A DNA stretch of 7,494 nt from Thermoplasmatota archaeon (GTDB lineage: Archaea > Thermoplasmatota > Thermoplasmata > UBA10834): contig JAUPMC010000137.1 of the NCBI GenBank assembly GCA_030836605.1, positions 1 through 7,494 on the forward strand, written 5' to 3'. The notes beneath the pieces were generated by a model. The model worked only from the letters and a program-made list of their open reading frames with translations. It searched no databases and was not told the DNA's origin. How positions within the stretch are numbered: the stretch's first letter is position 1; each line of letters opens with the position of its first letter. Of the stretch, positions 1-6,715 are shown piece by piece. A program made the translations under genes and the position numbers.

Positions 1-1
1 G

Positions 2-511
2 AGGCTGAACGATATCGCGCTGTCCATCCCGTGGCTGGTCCTCATGATCATCATCGCTGCCTTCATGGGCTCGATCGACCTCACGGGCATCATCCTCGTG
101 ATCGGGTTGACCGGCTGGTCTGGGACCGCTCGTCTCGTCAGGGCGCAGGTCCTGTCGCTCAGGGAGAGGCAGTACATCGAGAGGGCCAAGGCGATAGGCT
201 CGGATGACATGCACATCATAACGAAGCACATCCTGCCAAACGCGTTCCCGCTCGTGTTCGCCAACACCATCCTCACGGTCGCCGGGTCGATCCTCGCGGA
301 GGCGACCCTCAGCTTCCTCGGCCTCGAGCCGCAGGGAGTGGTCACCTGGGGGACGATGCTCTCGGACGCCCAGGAGTCCGGCGCGTTCACGATCGGCCTT
401 CACTGGTGGATCGTGGCACCTGGCCTGTGCATCGTGGTCGTGGTGCTCGGGTTCACCTTGCTGGGGTACGCCCTGGACGATGTGATGAACCCGAAGCTCA
501 GGAAGAGGTAG
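2..511 (+). CDS. Peptide ABC transporter permease, DppC/OppC type (3' part, start lies outside window)
   Basis: Inner-membrane permease subunit of a dipeptide/oligopeptide (or nickel-type) ABC importer; only the last 169 residues are in the window. The frame is open from base 2, upstream of the first ATG at 44 (reads RLNDIALSIPWLVLM), so that ATG is internal and not the start. Seen: hydrophobic segments around LVLMIIIAAFMG, GIILVIGLTGW, a third near FANTILTVAGSIL, and a last one near IVAPGLCIVVVVLGFTLLGY. The EAA-type cytoplasmic loop that docks on the ATPase lies near nt 160-255 (QYIERAKAIGSDD followed by HILPNAF). The C-terminal signature, PG followed by LLGYALDDVMNPKLRKR, matches the usual GD-LRD-LDPR ending of DppC/OppC proteins. 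The gene precedes a family 5 solute-binding protein on the same strand, which supports a peptide-importer role. The other permease and the ATPases are presumably upstream. The substrate cannot be told from this fragment. Confidence 0.93.
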   Translation, partial: RLNDIALSIPWLVLMIIIAAFMGSIDLTGIILVIGLTGWSGTARLVRAQVLSLRERQYIERAKAIGSDDMHIITKHILPNAFPLVFANTILTVAGSILAEATLSFLGLEPQGVVTWGTMLSDAQESGAFTIGLHWWIVAPGLCIVVVVLGFTLLGYALDDVMNPKLRKR

Positions 512-533
512 GGCGGACCCCGCGCGGGCCGCC
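512..533 (+). terminator. GC-rich hairpin just after the permease gene
   Basis: An inverted repeat (GGCGG at 512-516 with CCGCC at 529-533, extended by CCC/GGG around a GCGC loop) begins on the base after the stop codon. It could stabilise or end the transporter transcript. No T-tract follows, and archaeal termination usually depends on T-tracts, so calling it a terminator is an inference. It may instead be an mRNA 3'-end stability structure. Confidence 0.3.
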
Positions 534-625
534 TCCGCGTCCGGAGGAGTGTGTGTTCAGCCCCGCCGCCGGCCGACGGCCCGGAGCGACATGCCAGATA
601 CCCTGAATTCGTGAGCTCTCGGCAT

Positions 626-640
626 CGAAAGTGGTTTATA
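626..640 (+). promoter_or_regulatory. Probable archaeal BRE/TATA promoter of the binding-protein gene
   Basis: The stretch CGAAAGTGGTTTATA combines a purine-rich BRE-like CGAAAG with a TTTATA box (635-640) in otherwise GC-rich DNA. Archaeal transcription normally starts about 25 bases downstream, which would put the start near 660-666 and leave a leader of roughly 170 bases before the ATG at 838. This suggests the binding protein can be transcribed separately from the permease genes. A start nearer to 838 from a weaker TATA-like element cannot be excluded. Confidence 0.5.
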
Positions 641-825
641 GCGTATCGGTGATTAGCAGGGTGTCCTTCTATGGGGGCATGGGGGGAATAGGGACGCGTT
701 GTCTGAGGACGACATTAGCAGGGCGAGCCGTGGTTTTCATACGCACGAGCGCCCGCGCTGCGCCTCTCCCCCGTGGGAGCGAGATGAATCGCAGGGAGAC
801 AGAGTGTTGAGAATCGATATGGAGT

Positions 826-831
826 GGTGAT
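826..831 (+). promoter_or_regulatory. Shine-Dalgarno site that fixes the start at 838
   Basis: GGTGAT, complementary to the conserved 3' end of 16S rRNA, ends six bases before the ATG at 838. The overlapping ATG at 830 is in another frame, and the frame of the large gene is closed by a TGA at 808-810, so 838 is the first possible in-frame ATG. The resulting protein begins with a proper signal peptide. Confidence 0.65.
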
Positions 832-837
832 GAAGTC

Positions 838-927
838 ATGTATGATTTGAGTGCCAGCAGGTTGACTGCGTTTGTAGCCGTCATCGTTGCCGCGTTGATG
901 CTCGGCTCACCGGCCTGGGTCTTCGCA
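838..927 (+). other. Sec signal peptide of the solute-binding protein
   Basis: Residues 1-30: a short N-region with one arginine (R8), a hydrophobic core from about residue 11 to 23, then S-P-A-W-V-F-A, giving a plausible A-x-A-like signal peptidase I site before D31. No twin arginine and no lipobox cysteine are present, so export by Sec and retention by the C-terminal helix is the expected topology. Confidence 0.8.
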
Positions 928-3900
928 GACACGGACGTGGGCCCGGTGGGAGAGGTGTCCGCGGCGGACGGGACGAGGATTTTCAAGATTGGGGTGGTGG
1001 ACATGACCATATCCACACTCAATCCGAACACATACACGATGGTCGCTGAGGGGATGGCGATCTTCCCGATGTTCAGCACCCTTATGCAATGGGACGCCGC
1101 GGGTGAGAACATCGTCGGGGACCTCGCCAAGAGCTGGACCTTCTCCCCAGACGGCCTGACCTACGAGTGCGAGCTCGTCGACACCGCCTATTGGGTCGTG
1201 TGGGACGCGGACGCCGACGTCCTGGTGAAGGGCCCGCAGGTGACCTCGGATGATGTGAAGTGGTCGGTCGACACGCTCGCGGCCGAGGACGGCAGCAGGC
1301 TGAACAGCTACTGGCCGGAGTTCGACGGCCTGAACATCATCCAGGAGACCTGGTGCGACGACTCGATGCACTTCGGCATAACCATCAGGGAGCCATTCGT
1401 GCCCTTCCAGGAGTCACTCATGGGCAACCCGATATTCCCGAAGTACATCTGGGAGAACGAGGACTTCATCAACTTCGACAACTACCCGTTCGTCAGCTCG
1501 GGGGCGTTCTTCTACAAGACCGAGGGCGACCCGGACGCTGGCTTCGTCGAGCTTGGGCGCAACCCTTACTGGCACGGCGACGTGAGCTACGGGTGGCAGC
1601 TACACGTGGATGACTACGTCATGGTCAGGTACGACGACGCGACCACTCTCTACGAGGGCCTGAAGAACGGCGATGTCGACTGCATGATGGGCGTTGAGCC
1701 CGCGACATTCGTCTACGACCTGCCGGACCAGACCAACCTGGTCGGATACTCTCAGTCCAACGGTTTCGTCTATGAGTTCAACTTGAACCAGATGACGGAC
1801 TCGCTGCGGGCGGAGCTCGGAGGCTCCTTCAACGCGGGTGAGAACAACCAGCTGCTGCTGGACCCGACGGTCAAGAAGGCGATCAGCATGAGCGTCGACA
1901 GGCAGGGGCTGATAGATGAGTACCTGTACGGCTACGGCACGTACACGACCACCCTCGTGCCGACGCAGAACCCGATGAGCCACACGTACGCCACAGACGG
2001 GCACGACTGTCTGCTGGACCCGGGCGCGACTGAAGCGATCATAGACCCGGTGGACCCGGCGGCGGCGAGACAGATGCTGATGGATGCCGGTTGGGCATAC
2101 ACCACCACTGGAGCCGCCGCCTTGGCTGACACGGTCCCGCTCTGCAAGGCTGGCGGGGCTGACCCGTTGTCGTTCAACTTCTACACGCTGGACACGTCAA
2201 ACACGTGGGAAGGGATGTGCAACGACATCGTCAACTGGACCAGTGAAACCGGCGTGCTGTTGACTCTCGAGCTGTGCAGCGTGAACGAGCTGAACACCAT
2301 CTGGTACGCGGCGGACTACGACATATGGCTCTGGGACTGGGTCCTCTATCCATACGGCGAGGCCGTCTCCTCGGTGCTGTCCCTGTTCACGACCGATGTG
2401 ATCGGGACTGACAGCGATGTGTACGTCTCGTCCGCTGAGTACGACGCGATGTACAACGAGGCCATCAGGGAGATGGACTACTACAAGAGGCAGGAGATCT
2501 GCTACGACATGCAGGACTGGGCCTACTTGAACAGAGGTTGCCAGGCACTGGCGTTCAGGGAGGACCTCTACGCGTTCAACATCAACAACTGGGAGAACTT
2601 CGGGGACCTCGAGAACGAGTACTTCATGCTCCCCGACGTGTGGCCGGTCTGGCTGAGCGCCCAGATGAACCCGGTGGGTAACGCGGCCCCCTCAATAGGC
2701 GGCGTCAGCGTGACGTACAACACGGTGAGCAACGTCGCTGAGGTCGGCACGGCCGTCTCGTTCTCCGCTGTCGGTATCTCGGATGACTACCAGGCCGCGG
2801 GAGACCTCGAGTACAAGTGGATCTGGGGCTTCGGCGAGGACCAGGAAGTGGCGGGGTCGAGCGTCGACCACTTGTTCACCGAGGATGGCGAGTACTCGGT
2901 CACCCTGGTCGTCAGGGAGACCGCCCCTGCGGGCTCCCACGCGGACTACCTGTCGTCGTACTACACCTTCTACGTGACGGTGCACGACATGAGCAACATG
3001 GCCCCGCACGACCTCTCGATCGCGATGGATATACCGGACCCGACTGCTGGTGAGCTAGTCACCTTCACCGGGACCGCCGTCGACGACGAGGGGGACGAGA
3101 TGTACTACTCGTGGGACTTCGGAGACGGATCGTCCGCTGTCGTGGGCGACGTCGCCGAGCACCAGTTCCCCGCGGATGGCTCGTACACCGTCACGCTGAT
3201 GGTCGATGACCATCACTACGGTGAGCTGGGCACGAGGCCCGCGACTGAGAGCCAGTTGCTGGCGGTCGGCCCGAACCACGCGCCATCGATATCCGTGCCT
3301 GACTATGGCGAGATCACCGTGAAGGTGTCGCAGACGTTCACCGCCATGGCGAGCGACTCGGACCCGAGGGACGCGCTCAGGTACACCTGGGACTGGGGCG
3401 ACGGCACAATGACCGTGACATCGGCCCCGTACGTGGACCACGCGTACGAGTTCAAGGGCTCGTACGTCGTGACGGTGTACGCGGATGATTTGACCGGCCT
3501 GGAGAACCACAATGTCTCCGACACCGGCGCCGTGACCGTCGTGGTGTCCGGAAACAACATCCCGGCCATCGTCGAGTTCATGGTGAACAGCGCCACCTCG
3601 TACCTGGGTCAGACATTGACCTTCACGGCGACCGCCGGGGACGCGGACGGGGACGCGCTGACGTTCACCTTCGACTGGGACGATGGCACGACGACCGTGA
3701 GGAGTTTCGCAGCGACTGGCCCGAATGAGCAAGTCGAGTGCGTCGTCGAGAAGACATACGCAGCCGCCGGGACTTACTCGGTCTATCTGACGGTGACGGA
3801 CGGCACCGCGACCGCATTGTCGCCCGAGCTGTCCGTGACGGTCGAGGAGAACACGGCCCCGGTCATAACCGCGTTTGCGCCGGAAGCGTACTGGGACACG

Positions 3901-6177
3901 GACCTCGCTATGGACTTCGTAGTGTCTGCGTACGACGAAGACGGCGGCGACACCCTGGGCTACACCTGGGAATGGGGCGACGGCCTGACCGATGTGACAG
4001 CGATATCTGTCGCGACGCACACGTACGCCGATTCCGGAGTGTACACTGTCGGCGTCACGGTCGATGACGGCAAGGGCTTCTCCGACTACGCGGAGGCCGA
4101 TGTGACCATCAACGGCGTGCCGTACATCGACCCGCTGCTGAGCGTCATGTCCGTCGATGAGGATGCCGCGGACGACTACTCCGTGAGCGCGTACGACGAT
4201 GACGGCGACGCGCTGACGTGCATGTGGAACTTCGGCGACGGCACAGGCTACTTCTTCGGCCAGACTGTCAGCCACACGTACGCGGACATGGGCACGTACA
4301 CCTACAGCGTATATGTCTGGGACGACTTCGTCGCGTACAGGCCTGACACCCACAACGTGACGAGCAGCTCGACTGTCAACGTGGGCTCCGCGCTCATCGA
4401 CGACCCGCCGGCCATAGAGCCGCTGGCCGACATCAACGCCGTCGAGGGCGAGGAGGTCGAGATCTGGGCCTACGCGAGCGATGACGGAGGCGTCGACGCT
4501 CTGACGTACACCTGGGACTTCGACGACCTGTCCCCCCTGCTCGTGGCTGACCCGCCGGTCAACCATGTCTGGGACGCCGCCGGCGACTACACGCTGACCG
4601 TCTGGGTGAGCGATGAGTCCGGCCTGCCGGCGAACACCGTCTTCGCGACGGCCGCCGTGCATATCGTGGGCGACAGCCCGCCGGTCGCGGACGCCGGAGG
4701 TGACAGGACCGTGGCCGAGGAGGTCTCGGTGCTGTTCACCGGCGAGGACTCGTACGACGACCTGGGCATAGATGGCTACGCTTGGACCGTGCACGACTAC
4801 GACGGTGACTACACCTTCGACACGATGTCGTTCAGCTACACGTTCAGCATGCCTGGCGTGTACTACGTGGACCTCATCGTCGAGGACACCATCGGACAGC
4901 TCTCGGCTACAGACACGATCGCCGTGACGGTGACGGACGAGACCGCGCCGACGGCGAACGCTGGGCCTGACCAGACGGCCCCCAACGGGACGACGGTCCT
5001 GTTCTCCGGGAGCGGGGTTGACGGCGACGACTACGACACCGCGCTGGACTTCGAGTGGACCTTCATCTACGATGGTGCCCTCGAGACGATGACCGGCGAG
5101 TCGCCCTCGTTCCTGTTCGAGATAGTGGGCGGCTATGTGATCACGCTGACGGTCACGGACGACGCGGGCAACTCCGCCGAGGACGATATGACCGTCACGG
5201 TCGAGGATGTCGTGGACCCAGTGGCGAACGCTGGCCTTGACCAGACGGTCGACGAGGGGGACACGGTCACCTTCGACGGCTCTGGCTCGTACGATGCCGA
5301 CACTAGCATCATCGTGTATGAGTGGGACTTCACCTACGATGGTGCGCCGGAGACCCTGACGGGAGAGACCCCGTCATTCGTCTTCGACATAGCGGATTCG
5401 TACGTGGTCACACTGACCGTCACGGACGAGGGCGGCAACACGGGCACCGACACGGTGACGATAACCGTCAACGAGGTTGTAATCAACGACCCGCCGGTGG
5501 CTAACGCGGGCGCGGACCAACCGGATGTCGTCACGGGTGACACCGTGACGTTCGACGGCTCGGGCTCCACGGATGATGTCCTGGTGACGGACTACACCTG
5601 GACGTTCACGTACGACGAGACCGCGCAGGAGTTGACGGGCGTCTCGCCGACGTTCGTGTTCGATATCGCCGGCGAGTACGTGGTGACGCTGACGGTGAGC
5701 GACGCGGAGGGCCTGACGGCCACGGACACTGTGACCATAACGGTCACGGACGCCGAGCCGCCACCCGCCGAGAACGTCGCGCCGGTCGCGGACGCGGGCA
5801 CTGCCCAGACGGTCGACGAGGGCGAGACTGTGACCTTCGACGGCTCAGCGTCCGCCGACTCCGACGGCACCATAGCCTCGTACGTGTGGACGTTCACGTA
5901 CAACGGGACGGCCCAGACGCTGACGGGCGCGGCGCCGACCTTCGACTTCGAGGTAGCTGGCACGTACACGGTGACCCTTACGGTCACCGATGACGACGGG
6001 GCCACGGGAACGGACACGGTCATCATCACCGTCAACGCGGTGGAGCCGCCACCGGCGGACGACGATGACGAGAAGTCGTTCCTCGAGGCCTATGGCCTGC
6101 CGATCGCGCTGATCGTGGTCGTGCTGGTCGTCGTGGTCGTCGCCATGCTGCTCATGAAGAAGAAGAAGAGCGGCTGA
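838..6177 (+). CDS. Membrane-anchored family 5 extracellular solute-binding protein with a 12-domain PKD stalk
   Basis: Extracytoplasmic receptor of a peptide-type ABC importer, 1779 residues; ordinary family 5 binding proteins are about 500-600. Residues 1-30 form a Sec signal peptide (hydrophobic core AFVAVIVAALMLG, likely cleavage after VFA30; no lipobox cysteine). About 45-610 is the SBP_bac_5 domain: LAKSWTFSPDGLTYE, TSDDVKWSVDTL, NPYWHGD, DPTVKKAISMSVDRQGLI and a C-terminal WLWDWVLYP stretch match family landmarks. Twelve PKD/Ig-like domains follow at about 616-717, 721-812, 813-904, 906-1004, 1005-1092, 1093-1184, 1185-1278, 1279-1367, 1368-1457, 1458-1549, 1550-1645 and 1646-1738, showing W-D-F-G-D-G-type cores and Y-x-V-T-L-x-V-x-D strands. 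An acidic linker (PPPADDDDEK), one helix (about 1754-1773) and KKKKSG end the protein. It lies downstream of a DppC/OppC permease, so peptide uptake is the likely role. The ligand is not deducible: family 5 also includes sugar, nickel and other binders. Nine cysteines in the binding domain are notable. Confidence 0.93.
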   Translation: MYDLSASRLTAFVAVIVAALMLGSPAWVFADTDVGPVGEVSAADGTRIFKIGVVDMTISTLNPNTYTMVAEGMAIFPMFSTLMQWDAAGENIVGDLAKSWTFSPDGLTYECELVDTAYWVVWDADADVLVKGPQVTSDDVKWSVDTLAAEDGSRLNSYWPEFDGLNIIQETWCDDSMHFGITIREPFVPFQESLMGNPIFPKYIWENEDFINFDNYPFVSSGAFFYKTEGDPDAGFVELGRNPYWHGDVSYGWQLHVDDYVMVRYDDATTLYEGLKNGDVDCMMGVEPATFVYDLPDQTNLVGYSQSNGFVYEFNLNQMTDSLRAELGGSFNAGENNQLLLDPTVKKAISMSVDRQGLIDEYLYGYGTYTTTLVPTQNPMSHTYATDGHDCLLDPGATEAIIDPVDPAAARQMLMDAGWAYTTTGAAALADTVPLCKAGGADPLSFNFYTLDTSNTWEGMCNDIVNWTSETGVLLTLELCSVNELNTIWYAADYDIWLWDWVLYPYGEAVSSVLSLFTTDVIGTDSDVYVSSAEYDAMYNEAIREMDYYKRQEICYDMQDWAYLNRGCQALAFREDLYAFNINNWENFGDLENEYFMLPDVWPVWLSAQMNPVGNAAPSIGGVSVTYNTVSNVAEVGTAVSFSAVGISDDYQAAGDLEYKWIWGFGEDQEVAGSSVDHLFTEDGEYSVTLVVRETAPAGSHADYLSSYYTFYVTVHDMSNMAPHDLSIAMDIPDPTAGELVTFTGTAVDDEGDEMYYSWDFGDGSSAVVGDVAEHQFPADGSYTVTLMVDDHHYGELGTRPATESQLLAVGPNHAPSISVPDYGEITVKVSQTFTAMASDSDPRDALRYTWDWGDGTMTVTSAPYVDHAYEFKGSYVVTVYADDLTGLENHNVSDTGAVTVVVSGNNIPAIVEFMVNSATSYLGQTLTFTATAGDADGDALTFTFDWDDGTTTVRSFAATGPNEQVECVVEKTYAAAGTYSVYLTVTDGTATALSPELSVTVEENTAPVITAFAPEAYWDTDLAMDFVVSAYDEDGGDTLGYTWEWGDGLTDVTAISVATHTYADSGVYTVGVTVDDGKGFSDYAEADVTINGVPYIDPLLSVMSVDEDAADDYSVSAYDDDGDALTCMWNFGDGTGYFFGQTVSHTYADMGTYTYSVYVWDDFVAYRPDTHNVTSSSTVNVGSALIDDPPAIEPLADINAVEGEEVEIWAYASDDGGVDALTYTWDFDDLSPLLVADPPVNHVWDAAGDYTLTVWVSDESGLPANTVFATAAVHIVGDSPPVADAGGDRTVAEEVSVLFTGEDSYDDLGIDGYAWTVHDYDGDYTFDTMSFSYTFSMPGVYYVDLIVEDTIGQLSATDTIAVTVTDETAPTANAGPDQTAPNGTTVLFSGSGVDGDDYDTALDFEWTFIYDGALETMTGESPSFLFEIVGGYVITLTVTDDAGNSAEDDMTVTVEDVVDPVANAGLDQTVDEGDTVTFDGSGSYDADTSIIVYEWDFTYDGAPETLTGETPSFVFDIADSYVVTLTVTDEGGNTGTDTVTITVNEVVINDPPVANAGADQPDVVTGDTVTFDGSGSTDDVLVTDYTWTFTYDETAQELTGVSPTFVFDIAGEYVVTLTVSDAEGLTATDTVTITVTDAEPPPAENVAPVADAGTAQTVDEGETVTFDGSASADSDGTIASYVWTFTYNGTAQTLTGAAPTFDFEVAGTYTVTLTVTDDDGATGTDTVIITVNAVEPPPADDDDEKSFLEAYGLPIALIVVVLVVVVVAMLLMKKKKSG
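2683..6051 (+). repeat. Tandem array of twelve PKD-domain coding repeats
   Basis: The coding sequence repeats with a period of roughly 265-300 bases. Cores seen include WIWGFGED (W661), WDFGDG (W759), WDWGDG (W851), FDWDDG (F945), WEWGDG (W1044), WNFGDG (W1130) and WDFDDL (W1226). In copies 8-12 the opening A-[DN]-A-G-x-x-[QR]-T motif recurs with its AG at residues 1286, 1375, 1465, 1557 and 1653, so spacings of 89, 90, 92 and 96 residues. At DNA level copies 10 and 12 share a 17-base identical word (5242-5258 and 5806-5822). PKD domains are extracellular beta-sandwich modules used as spacers or for protein/carbohydrate contacts; a stalk function here is inferred. Confidence 0.85.
6097..6174 (+). 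other. C-terminal transmembrane anchor and Lys-rich tail of the binding protein
   Basis: Residues 1754-1773 are an uncharged run rich in Val, Ile and Leu, followed by four lysines, Ser and Gly before the stop. Positive charges after the helix predict an outside N-terminus and a short cytoplasmic tail. Several archaeal solute-binding proteins are known to be anchored through the C-terminus in this way instead of by a lipid. Confidence 0.88.
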
Positions 6178-6236
6178 AGCGGGGCCCGCTGGAGAAGCGG
6201 CAAACCCTTTCGAGAAACCTTTTAATTCCCTTTTCT
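6178..6236 (+). terminator. T-rich terminator region after the binding-protein gene
   Basis: A five-pair hairpin (AGCGG 6178-6182 with CCGCT 6186-6190) begins right after the stop and is followed by three T-runs in GC-rich DNA (6208-6210, 6220-6223 and 6231-6234). Archaeal RNA polymerase terminates mainly at such T-tracts. The site lies between two convergent genes, where a terminator is expected. Exact termination points are inferred. Confidence 0.5.
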
Positions 6237-6249
6237 GGCCATGTATCGT

Positions 6250-6270
6250 CTGAGGTGACGTGCTCCTCAG
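6250..6270 (-). terminator. Hairpin overlapping the end of the small minus-strand gene
   Basis: CTGAGG (6250-6255) and CCTCAG (6265-6270) form a six-pair inverted repeat around a nine-base loop and include the stop codon of the minus-strand gene ending at 6267. It may act as a 3'-end structure for that transcript. No strong T-run follows on the minus strand, so function is uncertain. Confidence 0.3.
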
Positions 6271-6629
6271 GCCTGGAGACGTTGCCTGTCGTCCACCGCC
6301 GCCAACGACGTCTCCTCCAAGGGTGCCTCGGGCTCGGGGGCGGCGTCCAGCGCGGCCATCGAGATCATGTCGAGCTGGAGGCACGTGTGGATGTAGTCCA
6401 GGTTCTTGTCGACGTGCGTCGAGCATGACGCGGCGCAGCTGTCCTCGATCATCCTCGTCAGCACCGAGTCGATCCTGTTCGACGCCCTCGGCTCCCTCTT
6501 GAGGATGCCTCCGCTGAGCGTGAAGAACGATGGTCCGATGACCCTCCTGCCCGTCGAGGAGGCGACTGATGCCAGCTCCTCCTCGTGTCTGTCCACTACC
6601 GGCTCGCCAAGTCTAGTCGCTCTGTCCAA
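6267..6629 (-). CDS. Small hypothetical protein with three cysteines, TTG start
   Basis: I do not recognise this 120-residue protein. Coding is supported by strongly GC-ended codons in this frame through the last half and by a TATA box just upstream. The TTG at 6629 is chosen because it follows a GAGG Shine-Dalgarno-like motif by eight bases and lies about 20 bases after the expected transcript start. The frame stays open up to an ATG at 6833, but using that start would contain the promoter and overlap the neighbouring gene by 118 bases. A GTG at 6596 is a second option. The product is soluble: a charged N-terminal part (HEEELASV), a central R-V-I-G-P-S-F-F segment, then IEDSCAASC (C65, C69), HTC (C83) and an acidic Pro/Glu-rich tail (APEPEAPLEE). 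The C-x3-C pair with C83 and nearby histidines (H72, H81) could bind metal or a cofactor; this is a guess. Confidence 0.6.
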   Translation of the reverse strand: MDRATRLGEPVVDRHEEELASVASSTGRRVIGPSFFTLSGGILKREPRASNRIDSVLTRMIEDSCAASCSTHVDKNLDYIHTCLQLDMISMAALDAAPEPEAPLEETSLAAVDDRQRLQA

Positions 6630-6672
6630 TTCCCATCCCTCTGGAGAGCTATGATATGTATCTTCCCGTTCG

Positions 6673-6682
6673 TATATATAAG
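6673..6682 (-). promoter_or_regulatory. TATA box for the small minus-strand gene
   Basis: On the minus strand the sequence reads CTTATATATA, a near-ideal archaeal TATA element within GC-rich surroundings. It sits in the 86-base gap between the C_GCAxxG_C_C gene (ending 6716) and the TTG start at 6629. A start of transcription about 25 bases downstream, near 6650, leaves a leader of about 20 bases, enough for the GAGG ribosome-binding motif. Confidence 0.6.
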
Positions 6683-6715
6683 TTGTCAGAACGGCGTCCC
6701 GCTCTGTCCGTCGCG

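Larger units (their letters stand above)
512..837 (+). other. 326-base intergenic/leader region with hairpins, promoter and a short direct repeat
   Basis: Non-coding stretch between the permease stop and the binding-protein start. It holds a strong GC-rich hairpin directly after the permease stop (512-516 GGCGG pairs with 529-533 CCGCC, with inner CCC/GGG pairing), a smaller one at 568-580 (GCCG/CGGC), the promoter near 626-640, and two further hairpins in the presumed leader (748-759 AGCG/CGCT and 766-779 CTCCC/GGGAG). The ten-base word ATTAGCAGGG occurs twice, at 652-661 and 714-723. I see no convincing gene here; a 43-codon in-frame ORF at 679-810 is discussed under findings. Confidence 0.6.

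Noticed and set aside
44..46. ATG at 44 as the permease start
   Set aside because: The frame is open and matches permease sequence back to base 2; DppC/OppC proteins have an N-terminal part before this point.
669..1130. Minus-strand open frame of 153 codons across the leader and start of the binding-protein gene
   Set aside because: It is opposite the signal peptide and the start of the solute-binding domain, has no recognisable motif, and would lie over the promoter and leader.
3055..4794. Open frame of 579 codons on the minus strand, opposite PKD domains 2-8
   Set aside because: The plus strand here encodes clear PKD repeats with strong domain motifs. The antisense translation is Arg/Val/His-rich without domains, as expected when a GC-ended coding strand with regular GAC/GTC codons lacks stops on the other strand.
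2683..6051. CRISPR array or non-coding satellite repeat
   Set aside because: The periodicity of 265-300 bases is that of PKD domains within one open frame, with divergent copies and no short constant repeats with spacers.
6178..6266. tRNA or other structured RNA in the convergent gap
   Set aside because: Only short hairpins and T-runs are seen; there is no cloverleaf or conserved T-loop sequence.
5845..6426. Minus-strand open frame spanning the end of the binding-protein gene and the convergent gap
   Set aside because: It runs across the terminator region and opposite the PKD12/transmembrane coding sequence; the translation is Arg/Asp/His low-complexity with no domain.
6406..6654. Plus-strand open frame of 82 codons opposite the small minus-strand gene
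   Set aside because: The minus strand has better codon-ending bias, a TATA box and a ribosome-binding motif; the plus frame has no promoter or recognisable motif.
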